Shown: piece by piece, positions 9,076-17,974 of the stretch
Position numbering within the stretch: position 1 is the stretch's first letter
Layout of the letters: each line of letters begins with the position of its first letter
Assembly (NCBI GenBank): GCA_023394965.1
Contig: JAEWZX010000034.1
Span: 1 to 64,000 of the forward strand
DNA length: 64,000 nucleotides
Source: Pseudomonadota bacterium
GTDB taxonomy: Bacteria > Pseudomonadota > Alphaproteobacteria > Sphingomonadales > Sphingomonadaceae
Direction: 5' to 3'
The notes under the pieces: generated by a model
Seen by the model: the letters and a program-made list of their open reading frames with translations, nothing else
Databases searched by the model: none
What the model was told of the DNA's origin: nothing
Translations under genes and position numbers: made by a program

Positions 9076-11288
9076 CTGAGAAAGATACATCGGAGCAACA
9101 GCGGCTGCGCGCTGGGTGGCGCGATGCGGTGCTGGTTTCTGCAGCACATTTTCAGATCAATGTGTCGGCTGAGCATATCCGGCTTGCAGCGCAATGGAAT
9201 GAGATCGCATCACTGGAAGACCAGGCGCGGGAGATGGCGCGGCAGGCTGGCCTTTCGTTGCAGATGGTGCAGCCTCGACTGGCGGATCTCACGCAGTGGC
9301 GGTTACCTGTGGTGCTGCAACTTGATGGTGGCCAAATCGCTGTCGTGACTGCTGCCCGGGATGGCGAACTGACTTTGTCGATGACCGGTGAAGAAGGAGA
9401 GGGCGTTACCCACCTAGTAGACGAACTGCAGCCGCACGTGGAGGCAATGGCATTTCTGCGACCGTTGCGGTCTGCACGCGACACGCGTGTAGACGACTTT
9501 CTCGCTCCGGTTGAAGATGACTGGCTTCGTAAGCTGGTGCTGGTGGACTGGCGACCATATGCGCACATTCTGGTGGCATCGCTGATCACAAACCTGATGG
9601 CACTGGCGGGCGTACTGTTTTCCATGCAGGTTTATGACCGTGTGGTGCCGGCACAATCGATGCCGACGCTCTACGTGCTTTCCGGCGGTGTGCTGCTGGC
9701 TCTGATTTTCGCGTGGGTGATGCGAGATGCGCGGATGCGCATTACAGATTTGCTTGGTAAACGGGCTGATCTGCGGATTTCCGATCGTGTATTCGGCCAC
9801 GCCTTGCGAGTGAAGAATAGCGCAAGGCCGCGGTCCACCGGGACCTTCATTTCGCAAATACGCGAATTGGAACCAGTGCGCGACATGCTCACCTCCACGA
9901 CCATCGCAGCTGCAGCGGATCTGCCGTTTTTTCTGCTGTTCTGCGTGATCTTCTGGTTCATAGCAGGCTGGCTGGTGATTGTTCCACTTGCCGCATTCAT
10001 CCTGCTTATAATCCCCAGTTTGCTGGCGCAGAAGCGCCTGCGGGAACTGGCGCATGTAGGAATGCGTGAATCCTCGCTACGCAACGCCATGCTGGTGGAA
10101 GCAGTTCAGGGTATCGAGGACATCAAGGTTCTGCAGGCAGAGCAGCGGTTTCAGCACCAATGGAACCATTACAACGCCATAAACGCAGATTCTGGCCTGC
10201 AATTGCGCGATCTCCTCAATCGCCTGAACAATTGGATGCAGACAGTGCAAGGCGCTGCCTTTGCCGTCGTGATCTTCTTTGGCGTGCCAAGTGTGATGGC
10301 CGGGCAGATGAGTACCGGTGTGCTTGTTGCTGCAAGTATTCTCGTCAGTAGAATGCTTGCTCCGCTGTCGTCGATAACGACCGTCCTCAACCGGTGGCAG
10401 CAGGCAAAGATCGCCGCCCAATCGCTCGACCAACTGATGAAGCTACCTGTCGACACTCCGCAAGGAGTGGCGACCGTGCATCGGCCGACCGTTCAGGGCG
10501 ATTATCGTCTGGAAGATGCGGCTTTCAGTTATGATGGAGAAAGCGCCGCTTTGAAGGTGGCATCACTTGCGATTTCGCCTGGCGAGAAGGTTGCAGTGAT
10601 CGGTCGCAATGGCGCGGGTAAATCGACCTTGCTTCAGGCCCTCTCTGGGTTGATGCAGCCAGTAAGTGGATCAGTCTTACTAGATGGGATCGATATGACT
10701 CATATCGATCCTGCGGATGTGCGCCGCGATGTTTCGTTGTTGAGTCAAAATGCACGCCTGTTCCATGGGACGCTGCGGGAAAACCTGAAGTTGGGCGCCC
10801 CGCTGGCAAGCGACGAGACAGTGATAGAAGCTCTCAAGACTGCTGGGGCGTGGGCGTATGTGCAGCGCCTGCCTCTGGGGCTCGACCATCCATTGCAAGA
10901 AGGGGGGCTGGGCCTTTCCGGTGGACAACGGCAAGCCATTCTCCTGGCACGCCTGATCCTACGTAAGCCGCGTGTTATGTTGCTTGATGAACCCACGACA
11001 GCAATGGATGAGGCGACCGAACGTGATGTTATTGGCAATCTGCGCCGTGTTCCAGTGGCCAGCACCCTGATCGTTGCTACGCATCGCATGGCCTTGGTAG
11101 AGGCAGTAGACCGGATCATTGTCGTCGACGGCGGCGCAATAGCCTTGGATGGAGCGAAGGGCGATGTGCTCAACCGCCTGCGCGCCAACGAAGCGTCGTC
11201 TCAGCCGGGACAATCGGCGAACAAACCCACTCCGACACGATTGGTTGTGCGTCCTCGCGAACGAGATGCCTCGGGAGATCCGTTATGA
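9072..11288 (+). CDS. Type I secretion ABC transporter, LapB/HlyB type
   Basis: This is the inner-membrane permease-ATPase that would power export of the adhesin. The N-terminal ~140 residues match the position of the C39-like domain of such exporters but contain no cysteine, so this is a docking (CLD) domain rather than a peptidase. Residues ~160-430 hold the membrane segments (for example LVASLITNLMALAGVLFSMQ). The nucleotide-binding domain follows: Walker A GRNGAGKS near 511-518, signature LSGGQRQ near 615, Walker B VMLLDEPT near 635-642. The 738-residue length is normal. GTG at 9072 overlaps the tolC-like stop by 4 nt, and its own stop overlaps the next start (ATGA). Confidence 0.95.
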   Translation: MTEKDTSEQQRLRAGWRDAVLVSAAHFQINVSAEHIRLAAQWNEIASLEDQAREMARQAGLSLQMVQPRLADLTQWRLPVVLQLDGGQIAVVTAARDGELTLSMTGEEGEGVTHLVDELQPHVEAMAFLRPLRSARDTRVDDFLAPVEDDWLRKLVLVDWRPYAHILVASLITNLMALAGVLFSMQVYDRVVPAQSMPTLYVLSGGVLLALIFAWVMRDARMRITDLLGKRADLRISDRVFGHALRVKNSARPRSTGTFISQIRELEPVRDMLTSTTIAAAADLPFFLLFCVIFWFIAGWLVIVPLAAFILLIIPSLLAQKRLRELAHVGMRESSLRNAMLVEAVQGIEDIKVLQAEQRFQHQWNHYNAINADSGLQLRDLLNRLNNWMQTVQGAAFAVVIFFGVPSVMAGQMSTGVLVAASILVSRMLAPLSSITTVLNRWQQAKIAAQSLDQLMKLPVDTPQGVATVHRPTVQGDYRLEDAAFSYDGESAALKVASLAISPGEKVAVIGRNGAGKSTLLQALSGLMQPVSGSVLLDGIDMTHIDPADVRRDVSLLSQNARLFHGTLRENLKLGAPLASDETVIEALKTAGAWAYVQRLPLGLDHPLQEGGLGLSGGQRQAILLARLILRKPRVMLLDEPTTAMDEATERDVIGNLRRVPVASTLIVATHRMALVEAVDRIIVVDGGAIALDGAKGDVLNRLRANEASSQPGQSANKPTPTRLVVRPRERDASGDPL

Positions 11289-12526
11289 GTGGCGGAGCCG
11301 GATTGCAGGAAATGATCGGGGCTACTGGTACAGTCGATGAAAAAGGCAGGAGCGTGGCGCTGCCTGATTTGGCTGATGTGGATGAGATGCGCGCCACCAG
11401 TTCAACTCGCGTGATCTGGATGGTGGCAGTGTTCCTTGCCGCATTCTTCGTATGGGCATGGTTCTTCGAGATCGACGAAGTGTCGAGCGGCTCGGGCAAG
11501 GTTATCCCGACTTCCCGCGAGCAAGTTATCCAGTCCTTGGAAGGAGGCATCCTCTCCAAACTGAATGTGCGGGAAGGGCTGGTCGTCGAGAAGGGAACTG
11601 TGCTCGCACAGCTCGATCCGACACGCGGGGAAACAAGTGTCGAGGAGACAGCGGCTCGATATCGTGCAGCGCTGGCTGCACGTGCAAGGCTGGAGGCTGA
11701 GGTCGCGGGTCGCGGTGAGATCACCTTCCCGGAGGAATTAAACGACTGGCCCGATCTCAAAGCGGCTGAAACTGCGCTGTTTCGCTCGCGCCGTGCCAGC
11801 TTGAATGAGACTGTAAGCGGTTTGACGCAGGCGTTGACGCTGGCGCGACGCGAGCTCGGCATCAATCAGTCACTGATCGCGTCGGGTGCTGCCAGCAACA
11901 TCGAAGTTATCCGATTGCAGCGGCAGGTAGCGGACCTCGAGCTGAAGTTGTCCGAAGCGCGGTCGCAGTATATCGTGAAAAGCCGCGAAGAGTTCGCGAA
12001 GGCTGATGCCGATGTGAAGTCATTACAGTCGGTGGTGCGCGGCCGCGAGGACATGCTGGACCGAACGACTTTGATAGCGCCTCTGAGGGCAATTGTGAAA
12101 AGTCTCGATGTGACCACGATCGGCGGCGTAATTGCGCCGGGTGGTTCGATCATGACTCTGGTACCGGTTGGTGATCAATTGCTGGTGGAAACGCGTATAT
12201 CCCCGCGGGATATTGCCTTCATTCATCCAGGTCAGAGCGCGCTGGTCAAGGTGACTGCCTACGATTATTCGATCTACGGGGGCTTGGAAGGTAAAGTCGA
12301 AACGATCGCGCCCGATACACTGCGCGATGAAGTGAAGCCCGAGATCGTATACTACCGCGTGTTGGTTCGCACCAATTCCGATGCGTTGACGTCTCAAGCG
12401 GGCAAGCGACTGCCGATAACGCCCGGCATGGTTACGACCACGGACATTCGCACGGGCCGAAAGACCGTGTGGGATTACCTTACCAAACCATTGAATAAAA
12501 CTCGCGAGGCGCTGCGTGAGCGCTGA
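11285..12526 (+). CDS. HlyD-family periplasmic adaptor of type I secretion (LapC-like)
   Basis: This membrane-fusion protein links the ABC exporter to the TolC-like channel. It has 413 residues: a short cytoplasmic N-terminus, one membrane helix (VIWMVAVFLAAFFVWAWFF, ~residues 40-58), a biotinyl-lipoyl half (SSGSGKVIPTSREQVIQS), a long coiled-coil hairpin (~100-250), then the beta-barrel (LLVETRISPRDIAFIHPGQ) and the HlyD C-terminal signature LPITPGMVTTTDIRTGRKTV. The start overlaps the exporter stop as ATGA. Length and domain order are typical of adhesin- or RTX-type adaptors. Confidence 0.95.
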   Translation: MSGGAGLQEMIGATGTVDEKGRSVALPDLADVDEMRATSSTRVIWMVAVFLAAFFVWAWFFEIDEVSSGSGKVIPTSREQVIQSLEGGILSKLNVREGLVVEKGTVLAQLDPTRGETSVEETAARYRAALAARARLEAEVAGRGEITFPEELNDWPDLKAAETALFRSRRASLNETVSGLTQALTLARRELGINQSLIASGAASNIEVIRLQRQVADLELKLSEARSQYIVKSREEFAKADADVKSLQSVVRGREDMLDRTTLIAPLRAIVKSLDVTTIGGVIAPGGSIMTLVPVGDQLLVETRISPRDIAFIHPGQSALVKVTAYDYSIYGGLEGKVETIAPDTLRDEVKPEIVYYRVLVRTNSDALTSQAGKRLPITPGMVTTTDIRTGRKTVWDYLTKPLNKTREALRER

Positions 12527-12548
12527 GATAACCAGAAAGGACTCTGTT

Positions 12549-12986
12549 ATGAACACGGTCACACGGGCATCGGCATCTGCCACACTCTTGGCTTTCCTCG
12601 CCGTGGGCTCGCCGCCGGTATTGGCACAACGCAATCCTGTCGATCCGGTCAGTAATCCCAAATCGCTGGATTACACTGATATCGGTGTTCTCCCGAAAGA
12701 GATGAATCCCCCGTTCGTGCGCCGGGGTCAGATAATCGAGCCGGACCAGCTCGATGGCATTAAAATCGGCGCGACGAGGGAAGTTGTTCGCGCCACGTTG
12801 GGTGAGCCAGTTCGCGTCGATGGAAAGGCATCTTGGGACTACGATGTGCAGTTCAAAATGCCGGAATCCGAGAACTATCTTGTGTGTCAGTACAAGGTTG
12901 TATTCGATTCAGACGAACTTGTAAGGGAAACGGTTTGGCGTCGTCGGCAATGCATGGATCTGGCAAAACTCAACATGGAGGGTTGA
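12549..12986 (+). CDS. BamE/SmpA-OmlA-fold periplasmic protein in the secretion operon
   Basis: The ATG at 12549 was chosen because AGAAAGGA lies about 7 nt upstream and because it begins a standard signal peptide ending near VLAQ. An upstream GTG at 12516 would overlap hlyD. The mature protein (~115 residues) carries the SmpA/OmlA pattern: LDGIKIGATREVVRATLGEP, then WDYDVQFKMPESENYLVCQY and a strand ending VWRRRQC. There is no lipobox, so it should be soluble in the periplasm, unlike BamE itself. Two cysteines (in LVCQY and RRQCM) could form a disulfide. It is only 22 nt behind hlyD and is therefore probably co-transcribed; a role in secretion or outer-membrane assembly is inferred. Confidence 0.75.
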   Translation: MNTVTRASASATLLAFLAVGSPPVLAQRNPVDPVSNPKSLDYTDIGVLPKEMNPPFVRRGQIIEPDQLDGIKIGATREVVRATLGEPVRVDGKASWDYDVQFKMPESENYLVCQYKVVFDSDELVRETVWRRRQCMDLAKLNMEG

Positions 12987-13044
12987 GGAATTAGCCGTTA
13001 CAGCGCCGTCGAGCTATTCGCCTAGATCGGCAGAAATTGTCAGA

Positions 13045-14667
13045 TTAACCCACAGGCTGGTCGACTAAGCGGTCAGCGTTGCCCTCCAAGCGTATTGTCT
13101 GAGTGGGAAAGGCAATCGAGAATCTGCCTTCTTCCAGCTTCTCCATGATGGACAGCAGCAATTCCTCTCGAATTTCCAGACTGCCGGGATAATCTTCAGA
13201 GTTGATGTAGGCAAAGATTTCGATTTCAAGGGCACTGTTGCCCAGATCGATGAAGCGAGCGCGAGCATCCTCCTTTATAACCAGCTCGTTCTCAGACAAG
13301 ACCTGCCGCACGAGACGCAGGGCCTCGCGCATCCCGGATGCGTCTGTGTTGTAAACCAGCCCAATCCGGGGATTAAACAGAAAGCGGTCGCGCCGGGTAT
13401 AGTTCTCAATGCGCTGCGAAGAGAAGTCGCTATTGGGGATGGTGACTTCCGTTCGCTCATTCGTGCGAATCCGTGTGGAACGTATGCCGATGTCGGTCAC
13501 GGTTCCCAGAGTATCTCCCACGCGGCAGAAATCGCCAACTTCAACCGGTCGATCGGCGATGACAGCTATGCAGCCGACCAAGTTCTCGATTGTTTTCTGT
13601 GCGCCAAGGGCCAACGCAATTCCGCCTACACCCAGCGCTGCGACACCGGTCGTTACGTCAAAACCCAAGGTGTCGAGAATCGCCAGAAGAGCAATGGCGA
13701 CGATGACGATCTTGATGGCGCGGCGGATCAAGGCAACCAAGGATGCTGCCTGTCGTCTTTCGAAGCGCTCCATCCTCAGCGCCGTGATGCTCGTGACAGC
13801 ATCAGTTAGGCGCAGCCCAAACCACGCCAGTGCGGCCCATCCGGCAATACCAAGATATCTCAAGATATTCTGGCGGGCGACGATGGAAGCATCGATATCT
13901 CGGGTCCAGAACTGAAAGGTGATGATTGCCAGTAGGAGGCTGGCGGGCGGGAGTGCCGCTTGGACGAAATGGAGAACGTATTTTGCCCGGGCTCCGGTCA
14001 ACAGCCGGTTGGCAAGCCAGAGGATCGCGCTGGCTGCCAGCCAGAAGAGCAGAAAGCTGCCTGCGGCCGTGGCCAGCAGTTTGCCCCAGTCCCAAACAGG
14101 AGCGCCAGCAAACTGATGGCTGTCGGTCGGCAGCTCGGTGTCGGCGATGGGAGCGCTTTCGAGTTCCGAAAGCGTGTCTCGCGATATCAACCAAATTAGC
14201 CCATATTCGTCCGACTGGTTTCTTACCAGAATGATGGGAGTGCCTTCTTCGTTTCCTAGCGTACCTACTCTTTCCTCATCAGGAGGAAGTTGGTCGTCGT
14301 ACCTGCCGAGTGGATCGTTGGACAGCGCCCCATAGGCCAGCAGTTCCCCACCATGGTCCAGGCTCGCCTGAAGGACCTTTGCAAGCTCCGCGTCACTTTC
14401 CGTGTCGTCGGGATCGCTTCCCTCGAAATAAGCAGCGGCACCCACATAATCCTGCCTGGAAAGGCTCTCTAGCAAGCCGGTAACAGATCCACGCGGGGTT
14501 TCGCGTTTCAGAGGGTCGGTTGGCACCTCGGCCACCGCCGGCGGCTGATCTGTGTTTGGCGCTGCAGGGGTCTGCGAAGTGGCGGGGACGGCAAAAACGC
14601 AGGCGATGACCAGGCAGGCCAGCGCGCTGAACAGTTTCAGATGTCGAGTCCATGCGAGAACAATCAT
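13045..14667 (-). CDS. MscS-family small-conductance mechanosensitive channel
   Basis: This predicted channel releases solutes under membrane tension. The open frame extends to 14826, but ATG at 14667 has a GAGG element upstream and starts a good signal peptide (MIVLAWTRHLKLFSALACLV... ending near PATS), giving 540 residues. A periplasmic domain of ~180 residues is followed by several membrane helices and then the MscS core: pore helix GVAALGVGGIALALGAQKTI, the beta domain VGDFCRVGDTLGTVTDIG and TIPNSDFSSQRIENYTRRDR. The C-terminal cytoplasmic domain is complete. It converges on the secretion operon with a 58-nt gap that contains nothing recognisable. Confidence 0.9.
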   Translation of the reverse strand: MIVLAWTRHLKLFSALACLVIACVFAVPATSQTPAAPNTDQPPAVAEVPTDPLKRETPRGSVTGLLESLSRQDYVGAAAYFEGSDPDDTESDAELAKVLQASLDHGGELLAYGALSNDPLGRYDDQLPPDEERVGTLGNEEGTPIILVRNQSDEYGLIWLISRDTLSELESAPIADTELPTDSHQFAGAPVWDWGKLLATAAGSFLLFWLAASAILWLANRLLTGARAKYVLHFVQAALPPASLLLAIITFQFWTRDIDASIVARQNILRYLGIAGWAALAWFGLRLTDAVTSITALRMERFERRQAASLVALIRRAIKIVIVAIALLAILDTLGFDVTTGVAALGVGGIALALGAQKTIENLVGCIAVIADRPVEVGDFCRVGDTLGTVTDIGIRSTRIRTNERTEVTIPNSDFSSQRIENYTRRDRFLFNPRIGLVYNTDASGMREALRLVRQVLSENELVIKEDARARFIDLGNSALEIEIFAYINSEDYPGSLEIREELLLSIMEKLEEGRFSIAFPTQTIRLEGNADRLVDQPVG

Positions 14668-14839
14668 ATGCCGATGACCTCGGAGATCGAAGGGGTGGTC
14701 AAACGCTGGTGGTGGTATCAGGAATGCGGGCCGTTTGGACATGGCGTTTGCTTTGTGGCTCCGGTGGCTCGCAATCGTGTCGGGTATTCGCACTGCTTCG
14801 TAAGAAGATCGCGGATCGATGTGCAACCCGCGCCTTCAG

Positions 14840-16030
14840 CTACTGTTCCAACTTTGGAGTGGCCGACGGTGGACTGTGCATCCATTCGCCTTGCCGCCCT
14901 CGTTGATAGCCATAGTCGTACAGTTTCCGCATATATTCCTGGTCGAAAAGGTCATGCTCCCCTTCGTTGAACTCTGCAGCCATGAAGGTAATGTTGAACT
15001 TGGCATCGTTCGCCTGAGCCCACGCATAGGTGGATTCCACGCGGTCCTGTAGGCTGGTCATGAGCATTACATCGATGGTCCGTTTCGCGATCTCCGGCAG
15101 CTTGGCTGCGATCATTTCGAACTCTTCCGCCATCTTGCCATTGACCAGAAGATAGAGCTCGGCATCCGGCCACTTCTGGTTCCCTCGGTCTTTCGCGATG
15201 GATGGCGCTGCCAGCAATGTCGCAATGGTGCCACCATCGACATGCAGTTCACTGATGCGCCTGTCGCCTGACGTTGTTTCGATCAGTACCGGCGGAAAGA
15301 GAACCGGCACCGAACTGCTGGCCAGCAGAATGCGGCGAAACAATGCATATCGCGTTGGTGCAGAACTGGCTGCAATCGCCCCCATATCCCAGATCGCATT
15401 GCCCGGTCGGTCGAGGTTGACAGTGCCTACGAAAAGCCGCCGTCCTTGGCGATGTTGTTCGGCTACTGCATCGATTATCGCATCCGTTGCGAAACGCGCG
15501 ATAAGGTCTTCGAGCGGGCTGGTTGTGGCTGCGCTTGGCGAAAAAGGTATCGCCAGCGGAAACCGTGTCTTGTAGACATTCTTCGGGGTAATTCCCGTAT
15601 AAGCGGCCCGTAACTGTTCGTCATAGTCGGGGCCGAGTAGCGCGAAGGGGGCAATCAGTGCCCCTGTACTTACTCCCGTGACTACGGAGAACTGGGGCCG
15701 GTCACCGGATTGCGACCATCCATTGAGAAAACCTGCGCCATATGCGCCCTTGTCCCCTCCGCCCGATAGGGCAAGCAGACGAAGGGGGGCACCGGTTGGG
15801 CGCGGAGGAATGGCGATCTGTGCCATGATATCGGGCGCGTCAGCCCAGTATCTCACACGCGGCAGATCATCGATCTGGGCTTTTTCCAATTGAGAAGCTT
15901 GGAAGGGTTCCCGCTCCAGCGTTGCACAGCCACTGAGCAACAGCGCGCACGCGAGCAGAATCGGAGCAAGCCAATCGAAGAAACTGCCTTGTGGAGGCAA
16001 AGCGGTACGGTTCATTGCCTCGGTGAACAC
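14840..16030 (-). CDS. Patatin-like phospholipase, predicted lipoprotein
   Basis: This is a predicted acyl hydrolase of the bacterial patatin family. A membrane segment and lipobox LLLSGC place Cys35 as the lipidation site. The family motifs follow: oxyanion-hole glycines in LSGGGDKGAYGAGF, nucleophile elbow GVSTG, and the DGG of the Ser-Asp dyad (LHVDGGTIATLL). GTG at 16030 has AGGTGAG 8 nt upstream; ATG at 16015, only 15 nt inside, is the alternative and does not change the lipobox. The C-terminal region after the DGG is a normal length. It lies 173 nt upstream of mscS in the same direction. The substrate is unknown. Confidence 0.85.
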   Translation of the reverse strand: MFTEAMNRTALPPQGSFFDWLAPILLACALLLSGCATLEREPFQASQLEKAQIDDLPRVRYWADAPDIMAQIAIPPRPTGAPLRLLALSGGGDKGAYGAGFLNGWSQSGDRPQFSVVTGVSTGALIAPFALLGPDYDEQLRAAYTGITPKNVYKTRFPLAIPFSPSAATTSPLEDLIARFATDAIIDAVAEQHRQGRRLFVGTVNLDRPGNAIWDMGAIAASSAPTRYALFRRILLASSSVPVLFPPVLIETTSGDRRISELHVDGGTIATLLAAPSIAKDRGNQKWPDAELYLLVNGKMAEEFEMIAAKLPEIAKRTIDVMLMTSLQDRVESTYAWAQANDAKFNITFMAAEFNEGEHDLFDQEYMRKLYDYGYQRGRQGEWMHSPPSATPKLEQ

Positions 16031-16418
16031 TTCGCTTTCTCACCTTGCCTGTGCGCGTTGGAATGTCTCCAGCCTTTTTTCAAACCAGAGTTTGTACGGG
16101 GAACTACCGCCAGTGGCGCAGCCGTTCAATCGTGAGCTGCACAGCTTCGTGGTAATGGCATCTCGCCAACAGCTCTAAAGCTCTGGCGGCCTGCCCGTAA
16201 AGGTTATGGCCCGGTCCTATATTTGTGCGCCAGCCATTTGAGAAATGATCGAGATTGGCCTGAGGATAGGTTGTGTCCTTATCAGCCTGCCAATCGGAAT
16301 GACCCTGACAGGGTTAGTCTCCGGAATGCGTCGAACAGCGTGGGCTGACGAAGCCAGAACGCTCCGCCACAAGCAGTGTTAGGCAGATTTGGGGAAATTT
16401 TGCCGAATCTGGTAAGTA
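16031..16418. other. 388-nt intergenic stretch without a recognised gene
   Basis: This lies between the start of the patatin gene and the end of hemN. I see no ORF with family features. A 13-nt palindrome (ACCCTGACAGGGT, 16302-16314) and a weak inverted repeat CAGATT/AATCTG (16384-16411) are present. The second sits just past the hemN stop and may be part of its transcript end, but it lacks a clear U-tract. The patatin promoter should lie at the right end near 16050-16100 as read on the minus strand; no convincing -35/-10 pair was found. Confidence 0.5.
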
Positions 16419-17732
16419 CTAGACTGCCGAACTGAACTGGCGAGCCGATGGAGCGCGGTATTTGTCGAACAGCGCGGCTATCGATCGGGCATAAGGCAGA
16501 CCTTCCGGCAGCACTGTCAGCCACTGGTCATCGATTAAGGCGAGGCCCCTATCGAGGAAGGGTTGCAGTCGTGCCCGGGCTTCAGCCATCAGACACGCAC
16601 CGAGTTGTGCTCGCCCCTGACACAGCAATTGTTCGATCACCGCGCCGCGATAGCGATCGTCTGCAGTGCGAAGGCGACCTCTGTTTACGGCGAGGCGGCC
16701 CTGTGAGCTCAGCATGCGATACCGTCCACTGTTCTTTTCATTCTGAGCCAACAGGTGCGGAAAGCTGCCGATAGCCGAAGCGCCGAGTCCGATCAGCACT
16801 TCACTTTGATCGTCGGTGAAACCCTGAAAATTACGACGGAGCGTGCCATCGAATGCAGCTTTAGCCAGCGGATCTCCGCCTGGCTTGGAGAAGTGGTCAA
16901 AGCCGACAGGGGCATAGCCATGGGTGACGAAGTATGAGTAACCCAGTTTGGCCATAGCAAAGCGTTCAGGCAGGTCCGGCAGGTTCGCGCCATCGATTGC
17001 CCGCTGGCGCGGGACAATGTGCGGCACGTGGGCGTAACCGAAGAGCGCAATTCGGTCCGCACCCAGGACTCGCGTTCGCTGAAGGCTATCCTCAAGATCT
17101 TCTCGGGACTGACCGGGGAGGCCATACATGAGATCGAAATTGAGAGACGTCACACCCGCATCGCGGAGCCAGTCCACCGACTGAACGATGCAATCTTCCG
17201 GTTGCACACGCCCGATAGCTTTCTGGCAATGATCGGCGAAGGTCTGCACTCCAAGGCTTGCCCGAGTGATTCCGACCTCACCGACCACTTGCGCCCACTC
17301 TTCAGTCATGGTGCGCGGATCCAGTTCTATCGAAAGAACCGGGTTGTTCAGTGTGAAGTGTTCAGCCAGCTGGGCGTAAAGTGCCCGGAAATCGTCGGGT
17401 GAGATTGCATTGGGGCTCCCACCGCCAAACGAAACTCTGCCGACACGCACACCTTCGGGCAGTTCGCGGGAAACTGCAGCGATTTCTGTATGCAGTGCGG
17501 TCAAATAGGAATCGAGTCGCTGCCGTCTGTTGGCGCGGCTGGTGTTACAGCCGCAGTAGAAGCAAATTTTCTCGCAGAACGGGATATGGACATACAGCGA
17601 TATCTCACCGTGAGTCGTGCGAAGCGCGTCGCGATAATGAGCGTTGTCTAGCTCCGCGAACTCTGCAGCGGTCGGATAGCTCGTGTAACGGGGCACGGGC
17701 TTGGCAAGCAGGTCAGGATAATACGTCCACAT
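16419..17732 (-). CDS. hemN: Oxygen-independent coproporphyrinogen III dehydrogenase
   Basis: This radical-SAM enzyme oxidatively decarboxylates coproporphyrinogen III to protoporphyrinogen IX in haem synthesis when oxygen is low. It has 437 residues, the normal HemN length. The cluster-binding C-x3-C-x2-C motif is Cys53, Cys57 and Cys60 in CEKICFYCGC, preceded by RYTSYP, a HemN hallmark; GGGSPN binds SAM. The C-terminal HemN domain (RRNFQGFTDDQSEVLIGLGA) is intact, which separates it from HemW-type relatives. It is the last gene of the cbb3 oxidase block, and an FNR-type box lies 36-49 nt upstream of the ATG, so haem supply and haem-rich oxidase would rise together. Confidence 0.95.
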   Translation of the reverse strand: MWTYYPDLLAKPVPRYTSYPTAAEFAELDNAHYRDALRTTHGEISLYVHIPFCEKICFYCGCNTSRANRRQRLDSYLTALHTEIAAVSRELPEGVRVGRVSFGGGSPNAISPDDFRALYAQLAEHFTLNNPVLSIELDPRTMTEEWAQVVGEVGITRASLGVQTFADHCQKAIGRVQPEDCIVQSVDWLRDAGVTSLNFDLMYGLPGQSREDLEDSLQRTRVLGADRIALFGYAHVPHIVPRQRAIDGANLPDLPERFAMAKLGYSYFVTHGYAPVGFDHFSKPGGDPLAKAAFDGTLRRNFQGFTDDQSEVLIGLGASAIGSFPHLLAQNEKNSGRYRMLSSQGRLAVNRGRLRTADDRYRGAVIEQLLCQGRAQLGACLMAEARARLQPFLDRGLALIDDQWLTVLPEGLPYARSIAALFDKYRAPSARQFSSAV

Positions 17733-17764
17733 GGCCAGTCTGTTGCCATGACCACGTCACACTC

Positions 17765-17974
17765 TCATTGAGCGAGATCAAATTTCTTGCGGCACGATCC
17801 TGCATGACAACCTTTTGCTACGCAGGGCGGTTCGGGCTGTTGGTTGCGTTTGATAGGAATTTCCACCGTCCCGCCGCCGCACAGCGCTGCGGTAATACTG
17901 CTCTGCGAAGAAGGCTGTGTGCCGATGGCAAGGGGGAGAAGGGCCAGCAGGCTCACTGTCAGCATGTTATTCAT
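17765..17974 (-). CDS. Small secreted four-cysteine protein of the cbb3 cluster, function unknown
   Basis: I do not recognise the family. The gene encodes 69 residues: a signal peptide or membrane anchor (MLTVSLLALLPLAIG), then a short tail with Cys32, Cys51, Cys56, Cys61 and His57, the last four in CVAKGCHAGSC, ending RKKFDLAQ. It looks real because its ATG overlaps the ccoS stop (ATGA), a GAGGTGG lies upstream, and it sits between ccoS and hemN on the same strand. The four cysteines and His suit a metal- or haem-handling or thiol-redox role outside the cytoplasm. This is inference from context; no homology is claimed. Confidence 0.7.
   Translation of the reverse strand: MNNMLTVSLLALLPLAIGTQPSSQSSITAALCGGGTVEIPIKRNQQPEPPCVAKGCHAGSCRKKFDLAQ
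17768..17781 (-). promoter_or_regulatory. FNR/FixK-type box upstream of hemN
   Basis: TTGAGCGAGATCAA on the plus strand (TTGATCTCGCTCAA on the coding strand) differs from the TTGAT-N4-ATCAA consensus at one base. It overlaps the last codons and stop of the four-cysteine ORF and is centred ~42 nt from the hemN ATG, so a class II-type promoter would give a nearly leaderless hemN mRNA. Confidence 0.7.

Noticed and set aside
16282..16524. 80-codon minus-strand frame between the patatin and hemN genes
   Set aside because: It overlaps the hemN end out of frame, has no ribosome-binding site and no family features.
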